Origin: Channa striata
Lineage: Eukaryota; Chordata; Actinopteri; Anabantiformes; Channidae
Direction of reading: 5' to 3'
Assembly: GCA_033026295.1 (NCBI GenBank)
Contig: CM065187.1
Location: forward strand, 18,820,388 to 18,884,387
Length of the DNA stretch: 64,000 nt
Within the stretch, counting starts at the first letter, position 1. The number at the start of each line of letters is the position of its first letter. Positions 35,930 to 45,577 of the stretch are shown here, one piece after another. Under the pieces are notes generated by a model. That model worked only from the letters and a program-made list of their open reading frames with translations, was not told the DNA's origin and ran no database searches. The position numbers were made by a program, and so were the translations under genes.

Positions 35930-36584
35930 GCTCAGATAGCTGTCAGTTACAATATGATAATCTGATGCCTCTGTAAGATGTAGGCTATGACCAGTCAGGA
36001 AGGCTGAAAATCAAATAAAGATCTTTGGAAAAAGAAAGAGAAAGCATTACCATAAACAGCTGGAGCACTGTGTATGGTATGAATGTGATGTTTCACTTTT
36101 AGAAAATATCAACAAAATAAATCCAATGGAGACTGTCTCTATGCCATTGGGAAAAAAGATGGATGGTTAATTGCTATTGTTCCTTACAGCCATTAAAGCG
36201 TGATCTCCCCATGCAGCCCGACATGGATCATCCACACTACTCCCCTCTATACTAACCGGTTATTAGCCTTTCACCATAGGTTTATTAATAAGGATCAACA
36301 TGTAGCAAACGGCTTTAGACAAATCTATTCAAAGGCGCAGTTTTAGGGCTGAATATGATCACTGGAGTGTAAAAAGCTGCTTTGAAAACACCGAGGCCCG
36401 CGCTCTGATTGCTGCTTCCTAATGGCGACTGAACGGGAATAACACACACTTACCTCTTGATGTAGTTTTTCCCATAGAGGATTTGTTGCAATAGTGTGAC
36501 GAGTCCAAATGCGCAAATAAATATGAAACAAAGAGACCGATTGCCGAGTATATCTTTACCCGACGATGGGTCGGAGTATCCCAT
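24978..36584 (-). CDS. st8sia5: st8sia5, alpha-2,8-sialyltransferase 5 (SIAT8E), complete
   Basis: Type II Golgi enzyme that adds alpha-2,8-linked sialic acid to gangliosides in the GD1c/GT1a/GQ1b series (family knowledge). Coding exons: 36454-36584, 28287-28379, 26788-26874, 26536-26680, 26256-26368, 25559-25651, 24978-25440. They sum to 1125 nt, 374 aa plus stop; human is 376 aa. Residues 1-16 are cytoplasmic, then a single membrane segment (LCFIFICAFGLVTLLQQIL). Sialylmotif L starts KKCAVIGNGGIIKNSKCG and continues over ADFVFRCNIPP; motif S is in GVRAKRLSSGLMLVTAALEM; motif III is HHYYDNVKP and the motif VS histidine is in PGFHAMPHEIFNF. The start ATG gives MGYSDPSSGKDILG, closely matching the human start. 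The C-terminus is VHTGQCT, lacking the final Cys-Ser-Cys-Cys type ending of human but keeping one Cys. Confidence 0.96.
27980..28220 (+). repeat. Possible degenerate dispersed repeat in st8sia5 intron 2
   Basis: TCCATTCATTATTT, TATCCTGCTACAGGTTGCAG, GGATGCTGGAGCCAATGCCTG and GGGGTGTACACCC follow the order of the frequent fish repeat whose intact form reads 'TCCATCCATT...gggtcgcgggg.tgctggagccta...gggtacacc'. It is strongly decayed. Confidence 0.6.
28380..36453. other. st8sia5 intron 1 (8.1 kb)
   Basis: Large first intron separating the cytoplasmic tail/membrane-anchor exon from the stem region. Content: AT-rich sequence, a poly-T stretch near 31556-31570 and an (ATC)n microsatellite near 35900-35930. 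Scattered open frames of 60-144 codons show no domain, biased composition or conserved motif. Nothing else recognised. Confidence 0.6.
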
Positions 36585-36589
36585 TCTTC

Positions 36590-37260
36590 GGCGCAGCATC
36601 CAGGGCTGACGGTGACACCCGGTTAGGTGTCTCTCTCCGCTGCATTCAGGAGCACAAGCGCAGGTGTCTCTCACCCGCTGGACTGGACACTGTCCATCAC
36701 CTTTCTGGGCTATTTCACCGCTTCCACCATCGCATCATTAGCTTTGGCTGATAAGCACCGCAGTGAACCGGCGGCTGCGATCTCAGCTGCCAGGCATGAA
36801 AGCCCTGTATGCAATTCTGCCAAAAAAATAAATCCTTGTATCTGTTTTTAATTTGTACACAGACGGGCGGAAAAATGTGGGACTGCCCCGAAGGAAATTG
36901 GTGATTTCTATCGGGGACCATGCGCGGCTCGTCCGGACGGGGTGCAGTCGCTCAATCGGAAGAAAGCGATGCAGATTGCGCCGAAACAACGCGCTCAAAA
37001 GGCGGTTTGCCCGGAATAAATCTACGTCTGTTCAGTCAGATGATAGATGCTGCTGCGAGCTGCTCCCAGTCTCATCGTGCTCCATCTCAAATCTGGGCAA
37101 AGCTGCGGGACTCAATGCAAAACAAACGCAGAAGGAGGAGGACGCGCCTGTTCTCAGGCTGGCAGACGGGGGCGCGTCGCCTCTCCATCGGATGCTCCTT
37201 ACTCAGCCAAAACCCAAGGTCATGGTCTCCTCTTCAAGGATGGACCTGCTTACTCACAGC
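36590..37260 (-). promoter_or_regulatory. st8sia5: GC/CpG-rich region upstream of st8sia5 start: promoter and 5' UTR
   Basis: The sequence turns markedly GC-rich with many CG dinucleotides (for example GCGCGGCTCGTCCGGACGGG at 36922) directly above the st8sia5 ATG, in contrast with AT-rich flanks. This fits a CpG-island-like promoter for st8sia5. Open frames of 115-140 codons on the plus strand here are Arg/Ser-rich products of the base composition and look non-coding. TSS not located. Confidence 0.55.
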
Positions 37261-37399
37261 ACTCGGTTCACCTGACCCCCTTAGGTTGGGAAAGATGTGC
37301 CAGACCCTGTAGTCCCACAGTGAACAGGGACGTGATGGTCGCAATAACCACGGGCTTGTTTCACAGCATCAATCTGCTGCTGGTGGTTTTGTGATGAAT

Positions 37400-39560
37400 T
37401 ATTACTTACTGCGTTTTTATTCATTTGGGTTCATGTGAACGTAGACAAAGGAGCTCTGCATTCTGTTCAGCAAACTTCTGCATAGTGATTTAATTCAGAA
37501 TGAGCCGCTCCGGCTCTTGAAAGGTTTTAACATTGACAGTAATACTGTGGCCCTGGTGCTGTGAAATCATGCACATTTTCAAAATGAGAACTGCATTTGT
37601 GCCTGGAGTCCACTTTGACAGCTGTTTGATTTTGTCATCCGAATCAATCTGGTGTAGTCTGGGCTTTTTTAGCAGTATGAAAACATTTAGGCTACAAAAA
37701 TGGTGGTGACAATCTGTCCGGCAGCTCATACATGCAGTGTACACATGCACAAGTTAAGGTGAGAGTGGGTTTTGTGATAATACTGTGAATCTCTTCAAGT
37801 GATCAGTGGGTGCAGTTGCACAAATTGGAGATTGTTAAGCCAGCCACTTTTGGGGGGTACAGTTTTACAAGGTTAGCAGAACAGTTTTTATGTATAGAAT
37901 GTCAGAGGAGAAACCCAAATTAATAAAGTATTTATTTTAGCCATCTGTCATTTTAATTCACGTAAATAGACCTCATTTTATTACACTAGGATAGTAAATG
38001 GATTAAGAGAAATATCCCAGAAATCCTTCTACCAAGCCTGCATCTCCACTAGACGCTTCCAGGCCATATGGGAAGTGACAGCTTGAGCATGTACAGCCTT
38101 TGGTGTTGCCCCACATAATATTATTAGAATTAGAAGAATCAGCCTTACTGGTCAAGTTTACAAAGGATTTAAATGTGTATAATTAGGAAGAAATGTGTAT
38201 AACAAGGAAGCATGCAAGAGTCCCCAATACTTGTCTAAGGCAGAATGAATTGTATTTCTATTTGCAAAAGCCTACAAGTGTAGTACACTTACAATTAAGT
38301 TTACACAATTAAAACAACAGTGAACAGTACCTAAAAATGTACTTATGGTGTACTCGCAACTGTGGAGTACACCAGTAGAATAATTATTACAAAGAAAGTC
38401 ATTTCAAGTTAGGTGTACCATGTACTGCCTTTCGGATAACATATTTGTTTAAGTTGGGCCAACTCACTGCCTTAAAATAATACTAAAATAATAAAGTGTA
38501 ACTTTAATATTTTGAACTTCTGTCATACATTACTTTCTACTTTGGTCACATGGACTTTAGTCGTGAACGTGCCTTACTATTGTAACAATACTACACTCTA
38601 CCCCAGTATAATGCTATTATACACTACACTGCTAAAGTAGATAGACCCATCTAAAAATGCTTTGTTTGTCAATTAGCTGGAATTATCTAGTGCGCAGATC
38701 AATCCCATCATTGTACTGCAAAAACAGGAAATACATTGGACTTGCATCCTCCCTTCCTCCTTAACAAATGTCAGCAGAGGATTTTCCAAGAGCAAAAAAG
38801 GACAACGGTCAACTACACTGCACTTATGAATTGCACCAGGATGCTTTGACCCTAATAATACATACCTTTATGATCCTGTTAATACCTACTTAAAGCATCT
38901 TTTTGTGAATTACTGCCTCCCACAGGTTAAGTGATGTCATTGGCTTATTGTTACTGTACTTGATCGTTTTAAGTTAACGCACACTCACAAACAATAAGTA
39001 CAGATTTTCTTTTCACCATTACCGCTAACTCAATAAAAACTAGTAAGAAGTGCATTTGTTCATTCAGTTATCAACAAATACAACACTATCACAATATAAT
39101 GCTATTATATCCTAGCGTAGCATCAAATTAAATCCGTGTGTTTTCCGGTTAATAGTGATCCAAACTTTACTCAATTGTAAAGTTAAAAAATCTAACTTAG
39201 GATCACTATAAATTTTTGCAGTGAAGGTGTTTTGGTGGCTGCATCCAAAAAGTTTCTATAAATGTGTTTTTTTTTTCTCAAGAGCAACTGAACTGAACTA
39301 ATTTTTTTACGTGAGGATGGAGTAAACGTATTTTGATGTTTAATCACGCATGCCTCGGGCCTCTTATTTTTCACAGGTACATAGAATTTCTATGAGAATT
39401 TTTTAATACATCAACTAGGCTTGAATAAAGGTAAAAGGCATAAATAACGAGTCTCTCTCGGTATTTACGTATTTCACTCACGTTTCGCTTCAATCCCAAG
39501 ACAGACGCATCCTGGGGACAGATTTCAATGTTACACCGGAAAATACACGGATGAAATTTG
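37400..39560. other. Intergenic between divergent st8sia5 and rpl37
   Basis: About 2 kb of AT-rich sequence with no recognised gene or RNA. It separates two genes transcribed away from each other. Confidence 0.6.
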
Positions 39561-39574
39561 ATGCTACGCTAGCT

Positions 39575-39612
39575 CCTTTTCCGGTCTCTTTTCCCTTACC
39601 CACCGGACGAAA
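39575..39612 (+). promoter_or_regulatory. rpl37: rpl37 5' TOP leader
   Basis: A pyrimidine-rich stretch (TCCTTTTCCGGTCTCTTTTCCC, 39572-39594) lies just upstream of the rpl37 ATG at 39613. Ribosomal protein mRNAs begin with a C followed by pyrimidines (TOP motif) that couples translation to mTOR. TSS is probably one of the Cs at about 39580-39590. Confidence 0.65.
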
Positions 39613-42600
39613 ATGGTAGGTTGCAATGCTGGCATACTGAAATCTCTAAACATCTGCTTAGTGGAATGTACATCTTACGTGGGTTTTGCCTTTTACATTG
39701 TCGGATAAATACCGTCACCGTTTGGATGAAGTATTTTTTGAGATTAAGCTTTATGTTTTAATAAAAAGTTCCTTTCGCGGCCATCCTGCTTTTATTTGCT
39801 GCCATTAGCATTGAGGTTGAATGGGCAGAATGTATTTAATTAGTTTGGCAGTTGACCAGTTATTGTTAAGTTCATTCTGAATGTCGTCTGATATAGTTGT
39901 AAAATGGTAAGTTATCAATCGTCTTGTAAAGGAAATGGTAGCTTGTAAAATTGCTCGTTCTACGGAGCTTTCCAGTAGCGGCTAGCATAGCCGGCTACTT
40001 AATGTGGCACCGTATGTGCTTGTGTTAAGATGATGTAAGTTGCACATGGTATCTATGCAATTAGGATAATGTAGACTGCTGACCCCTCATTTTAAAGCTA
40101 TATTCGCTCGTAACAATAACTATGTGATCATGAATTTAGTTTGCCTAATGATAAAGTCGCTATGACGAGTGGTAATGCTAACGTACATTTCCTCACGTCC
40201 AGCATCAGGTTTCTATACCTCCCCATGAGTCTTGTCTGTGATGCCTACAAACACAAATGTCTGAACAAATGACTTCTGTGATTCCTCTTTCGTTACTGAG
40301 ACAAGACCGTCAGAGCCGTAGCTTTTCCTTCAATCTTCATGGGTTGTTGCTGACCTCTTGTCTTTCGTCTTGCAGACCAAGGGGACATCATCTTTCGGTA
40401 AACGCCGGAACAAGACGCACACTCTGTGCCGTCGCTGTGGGGCCAAGGCGTACCACCTGCAGAAGTCCAGCTGCGGCAAATGTGGTTACCCTGAGAAGCG
40501 CAAGAGAAAGTGTAAGTCGACTGTTGACACACTTGTAATATAAAACACTACATGTGAGTGTGGAGTAGAGTCTCTGACATGCCCGTGTACAGATGCAAGA
40601 GAATCAATATTGGCTTCAGAAACAATTATTTCATCTATAAAAGGATGTTTGACAGTTACCGCTTGCTGTGATAACTGAGAAAACTGTTCTTTTTAGTGCT
40701 GAACAACTGTGAACATAAAAATTATTTGATAGGTTGATTTGTCACATGCAATGGTTTTATACTAAATGTGAGGATGTGCTTTTAAAAAAATAAAACATGA
40801 CCTGAATCTAAAATTGCAAGAGAGAAAGGGGCACTTTGACATTAAAAGGAACTTATTTTTGGAACTAAAATGTTCAAAATGAGGGTAAAACTTTTATTCA
40901 GGTTGAACATACTTTAGCTAGTAAACGTCAACTGTTTAATTGCATGTCCTTTATACACATAATCTTTTAGCACAGTTAACGTTGGGTGCATTGTTACTAC
41001 AATATCGAAATTTTTTGAATGTCCTGGTTGCTGTGATTCATGATGATGCTTTTGCTTTACAGACAACTGGAGCGCTAAGGCCAAGAGGAGGAACACCACT
41101 GGTACAGGTCGTCTGAGACACCTGAAGGTCGTCTACCGCAGATTCAGGTAAGGTATTTCTAGATGTGCTGCTTGTTAGTGTTAACTCTTTAACTATGAAA
41201 ATTTCCTTTCTCTGCTTCAGTACTACATTAATGGGCTTTTGACGTCCGGCAGGTGTTCTTATTGCCCGTGTATCAACACCATAAAATATTGTCTTAATGA
41301 TATAAATTAGCGATATATAAAAATTTTGACGCCACTACTATGATACATACATATGATAGTAGTAATTTACTTTTATTGGAAAGGGCAAGTACAAATGTTT
41401 GATAATCTTTTTTGGAGATGGTAAACGTGAAGCTGTCAGCTGGATGGTTCTGCTAAGTGCTCTATTCACAATTGTGAATATTGTAATTATGAACAAAACA
41501 AAAAGTAATTGTAGAAACAGGCCTCTTTAATAGAAGGCTGCATTTGCACTCAAAACATTCGGAACGGAGGGTATAAAAAATTGTCTGTATTCAATGTGTG
41601 TTTAAACCAAACAGTGGTTGGAAGTTCATCAGCAGTTCAGTTTTTATTTACACGCTGTCATATTACAGAAAGCTTACTGTAAAATATAACAGACCTGGCA
41701 GAGAAATACTCGCTGTGCTTTGCCAAATACCATATTGGGATTCTGTGAACAACCTGTCTCCAGTCATTTATAAGACTCGTCTATGCTGCTTACCAATGAT
41801 GGTGGAAAAAAATGTCTGAACAAATGAACTATAATGAAATCACTATTTTCTCTGAGGTAAGCATCATAAGAAAAGATCAGTGACACCAAAATGAATTTTG
41901 GATATCTTACTTGTTCACTTGGCATATAAAACCTATTTTTGGGTGGGTTGTGATAATTCAAGTTAATTTTATACCAGTTGGGCTGTTTTCTAGAACAATT
42001 AAATTTCACTAAAGGTTCCAGCAAGTTAGACACATTGTGTCCCAGATCCTGGTGTTTCAAATTTAATTGTAAGCCGTTATGCAGTTGCTGTTCAAAACAC
42101 AAAATTCCTATTCACAGAATATCAGCATAGACAACACGATGAACACTCACTCGGGCTAGTTGAAGTTGTCTTAAATGGATCTTACTGGTTATTGTCCCAT
42201 ATTTACAAAATGTGCCATAATGAAGTAGAACTCAGGTTAAACTCCACTGAATCATCAATTTTCAGAGGACAGTTTTGATTGATATTCACATGTGTCATCA
42301 ATAAAGCCTGCACTTTACTTACTTGTGTAACCAACCAACTTGGTTTACGCACTAAAAACAATAGTAAGTCTGATTGCCACGATGTAATCAGCTGTTTATT
42401 CTTCGGTCTAAACAAATCAAGGAGAAATAAATATTTAAAGTTTAGAATTATTAATCTGCTCCCAACAGCTGTGCACTGACCAGAGACAGTAAACACTGAA
42501 CCTTGCGAATGAAGTATAAATCTTATAGTACGTTTTGTAAAAATAGTGTGTTATCTGGTGTGTTTGTGGAAAATCAGTGGTTTGACTTTTTTAACCATAA

Positions 42601-42742
42601 TTTACTTGGGTCAGATTCTCATTACATGCCACATAGCTGCATAATCTCACTTTAATTGTTCTTATTTTGCAGGAATGGTTTCCGGGAAGGCACCACTCCC
42701 AAACCCAGACGTGCTGCAGTGGCTGCCTCCAGTTCATCCTAA
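39613..42742 (+). CDS. rpl37: rpl37, 60S ribosomal protein eL37, complete
   Basis: Zinc-binding component of the large ribosomal subunit. Coding exons: 39613-39615 (the ATG alone), 40376-40511, 41063-41147, 42673-42742. Product starts MTKGTSSFGKRRNKTHTLCR and ends RRAAVAASSSS. The four zinc-ligand cysteines are in CRRCG and CGKCG. Splitting the start codon from the rest of the protein is the usual vertebrate RPL37 structure. An AATAAA at 42760-42765 lies 18 bases after the stop. Introns 1 and 3 carry C/D snoRNAs, matching the known role of RPL37 as a snoRNA host in mammals (SNORD72). Confidence 0.97.
40231..40305 (+). ncRNA. C/D-box snoRNA in rpl37 intron 1
   Basis: 75 nt with the full C/D architecture: a perfect terminal stem CTTGTCT / AGACAAG at the two ends, C box GTGATGC at 40238-40244 (one mismatch to RUGAUGA), D' box CTGA at 40261-40264, C'-like TGTGATT at 40277-40283, and D box CTGA at 40296-40299. 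It is intronic, sense to the host and about 70 nt from the 3' splice site, the preferred distance for vertebrate intronic C/D snoRNAs. Candidate guides are the roughly 10 bases before each D box (TCTTTCGTTA and ACACAAATGT). Mammalian RPL37 hosts SNORD72, so this may be its orthologue; I cannot confirm the target. Confidence 0.8.
41788..41862 (+). ncRNA. C/D-box snoRNA in rpl37 intron 3, related to the intron 1 copy
   Basis: Also 75 nt: perfect terminal stem GCTTACC / GGTAAGC, C box ATGATGG at 41796-41802, D' box CTGA at 41816-41819, a weak C' (AATGAAA region, 41833-41839) and D box CTGA at 41852-41855. It shares the 18-mer AAATGTCTGAACAAATGA (41810-41827) with the intron 1 snoRNA at the same internal position, while the stems and the D-box guide differ. 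It lies deep in the intron, about 810 nt from the 3' splice site, so it may be less efficiently processed. I infer duplication from a common snoRNA. Confidence 0.75.
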
Positions 42743-43149
42743 AAGACACATTTTGGTTAAATAAATGTGATGCTAAACAAAATGTTCTGTCTTGTCTCCT
42801 GATCTTGAGCTCAAACAGATGTCAACAGATTAAATATACACATTGTGTTGAGACTATTTTTAGTTTTGACGTGAAAACAAAAAAAAAATGCCTGAAATAA
42901 AAGGTGTTATCAGAAATTAAATGTTGGTTTTGTAATAAGATCAGTTTAATGTGAGCTATTTGGAAAAATACTACACATCTCACCTGATTTTGTTTTTAAA
43001 TAAATTACTGGATTAAAGGCAGCAGGGTTTTTTTGACAATCTTTGACAGTTCTTGCAGTCACAGAATTTGAAAGGTCATTCAATGACCCAGGCACAATGA
43101 ATGGACTGGATTACTCAGTGTGCTTGAAAAGAAATTGGTGTAAGTCAAA

Positions 43150-43255
43150 GTCTGAGTTTCTTCTGGCTGCTCCTGTTTTCTCCCACAGTCCAAAGACATG
43201 GATGTTGGGAAAACTATGGATTCTAAATTGTCTGTAGGTGTGATTTGTGTGTCTC
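43150..43255 (-). repeat. Fish dispersed repeat, reversed fragment
   Basis: CTCCCACAGTCCAAAGACAT, GGATGTTGGG and TCTAAATTGTCTGTAGGTGT are the reverse complement of the central part of the repeat seen at 22500-22600 (order: spacer-CCTACAGGCAATTT, then CATGCATGTC, then TGGGAGGAAACC). Confidence 0.8.
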
Positions 43256-44214
43256 TTTTGTGACCTCTCCAATATTAAAGTAAAAAGCACACAAGAGTAA
43301 TGGTGTAATTACAGAGATATGATTTAAAAGCAATCATAAGAGTATTATCAGCTAACAAGGATATATTGCAAAAGTGTCTGTAATACCATATGATGCAACA
43401 AGAGGTAAAGTGACCTGTACAATCTTTGGCTCACAAGCTTGTAGAGGCAATGATGGGAACAACAAGGAGCTGCAATGCTGGACAAGCAATAAAACAGTTT
43501 TGTTTGAGTCAGTTAAAAGGCGAATTTTGCAGTCCCGTTATTAAACAAGACAATTAGGCGAGGCTGTCTGATTGATACGACACCCAAGTCTTTCATACAA
43601 ACATCTGTAAAAGTGAATCTAATGAATAATTCGTTTCTTTGATCATTTTACGGCATAAATACAGTTTTTGACAACAGTTTGGGTTCTGCTCATGGGAATT
43701 CCCATGAAGAAAATTGTTAGAGCTATTACTATTTACTTTGTAAAGGTATAAAAGAGATTAGTGAAGCCAAACTGTTCTGGTTTTCTCCGACAGATCTAAT
43801 CCACTGTAAACATGTCTAAATACCGCTACATCACAACTCTCTGAGACTGAGCAGCAGTTATATCTGACGCTGTGTGCGGCATCACTGCAGAATGAAGAGA
43901 AGGGGCCCTTGGCCTCTGCTAAACATTTCGGGGCCGGTTATTTAGGAGCTGTCAGCTTAACAGCTCAAGCAATCACGTCTACAACCCCTCCCACAGAAGA
44001 CACCAAGGAAAACTCTTCAGCTCAGTGATCCCACGATGGGGGCGTGAGCTGCCCAACTCTGCATGCTCAGAAACTTTTCAATATTTATAAAACTGAAAAC
44101 ACAACTCTTCCGCATCTAAAAAAACACCTTCTTTTCTGCTCTTACATCTCATGAATCAGAAACACTTTTTTGATAGAACTTTGCATTGACGCTTTCTCCT
44201 TGGCTTAGACTTTT

Positions 44215-44281
44215 GCTGCCTTGTACCTCACTTGGTAAGTTGCTTTGCGTAAAAGTATCTGACAAATGACTAAATGTAAAC
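44215..44281 (-). repeat. SINE-like fragment with 'GCTTTG..TAAAAG.. TCTG..AAATGACTAAATG' core
   Basis: TTGCTTTGCGTAAAAGTATC then TGACAAATGACTAAATG is a known type of fish SINE/dispersed repeat core. A second copy in opposite orientation is at 45234-45287 (GACACTTTTATCCAAAGCGA), so the two bracket about 1 kb upstream of ptgs1. Confidence 0.7.
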
Positions 44282-45233
44282 ATACACCTCATCTTTATGG
44301 GCTGCGTCAGAGTGAGGTATTTTTTTCAGAAGCAGCCCCCCAGAACTGCAGCTGGCAGAGCAGCCGTTTCTTCAGCAACAAATCCAATCTAAATATTTAG
44401 CAGAGGCCAAATGATACTGAAATGTCTTTTGAATGAGTCAAAAGTTAGAATTGCATGGTCGCAGATACCAAGCGTGGTTGGAGACAGCCACAGTAACAAA
44501 AACCAGCAGTCAAAGCTGGTGGAAATTTTTTGCCTTGGGAGGTTCAACTACAGGCCAACCTGAAAAGTTTTATTATGCAACGCTGTGCTGAACAAGTTAG
44601 ATCAATGAAGAGGTGGAATGATTTCTCGTCAGTGACCTCAGATTTTTTGTTGTCGTTTTCAGTTAAATTGGAGCCTTTTGAATACCCTGGTTCCCCGGAG
44701 CTCAGAACTCCTGAATGGAAACTATTATTACAGAGTACAGCAGTTTACCTCTACACTGTCAGCGTTATCATTACATTTAGAGAATCCGACACGTCTGCCA
44801 TGCTCTGCAAACTGGCGCTGCAGTGGAAGTGTTTTATTTTTGATCACATATCTGCTTACAGGAGCAGCATTTCTCAGCAGTTCATACAGCCACAGGTGCT
44901 TTCTCTGGCCTGCCAAAACCCTTCTGGGCCTAGTTACCTTCTGGGAAAGTGATATCTGGGTTTCTGTCATACTTAAAGTGTGTACTTCTGCCAGCTTCTA
45001 CTGCGCATCCGTGTATTTATTCACTACTGCTGTGCTATGGAAGTTTCTTATATTTTCTTACAAAGTGAAAAACTGAGCTTTTTGTAATGCAGAAAATCAT
45101 GGAGAAAAAAGGATTTACCAGTGGAGCTATTTGCAGCTATGCTTCATTAAGGCAATGGACAAATGGACAGAGTCGAGACAGAGTGTGTCATTTGTGGTGA
45201 GAAACCCTCCAAACTACATTTCAAAATTAGATG

Positions 45234-45287
45234 TAGTGATTTGACAGACACTTTTATCCAAAGCGACTCACAGAGTAATTTACAGTA
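45234..45287 (+). repeat. SINE-like fragment, inverted relative to 44215-44281
   Basis: Reads TTTGACAGACACTTTTATCC then AAAGCGACTCACAGAG, the same core as the upstream fragment in reverse complement. Confidence 0.7.
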
Positions 45288-45577
45288 TTAAACAGCCTGA
45301 GATGGTGGCAGAAAAAAAACTCTCCAGCAGGCGGTGCAAAAGCCACGGACTCAGCATCCTCCTCTCATCCTCTCCTTGGGAAGTCTCCGTCCCACTTTTA
45401 CTTCTGTGGACTGACGAAGCTGCAGCGCTCAGATTCGGGATTTAGCTGCTCTGTCACTCCCAGCGTCTGTCAACCAGCCTGAGTCTGCACCGTGACGTCC
45501 GGATTACTCGGGTTCCTGCACCGTTTCTCCGACTGTATGAAGTGGAATGAAAGTGGCGCTGAAGTGAGGCTGCTGTG

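Larger units (their letters stand above)
42766..45577. other. Intergenic rpl37 to ptgs1, repeats only
   Basis: No gene recognised. Contains repeat fragments at 43150-43255, 44215-44281 and 45234-45287. Overlapping frames of 130-140 codons at 44530-45076 have no motif or recognisable relative. Confidence 0.55.

Noticed and set aside
36853..37394. Arg/Ser-rich frames of 115-140 codons above st8sia5
   Set aside because: They follow from the CpG-rich promoter composition and overlap each other in three frames.
40028..40083. AGATGATGT ... CTGA pair in rpl37 intron 1
   Set aside because: Too short (about 55 nt) and without a terminal stem; the well-formed snoRNA is at 40231-40305.
40665..40800. 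Possible third C/D snoRNA in rpl37 intron 2 (GTGATAA, then CTGAACAA)
   Set aside because: No terminal stem and no D box at the right distance.
44530..45076. Two overlapping 132-140 codon plus-strand frames
   Set aside because: No ATG context, domain, splice structure or recognised relative; lies between inverted repeat fragments.
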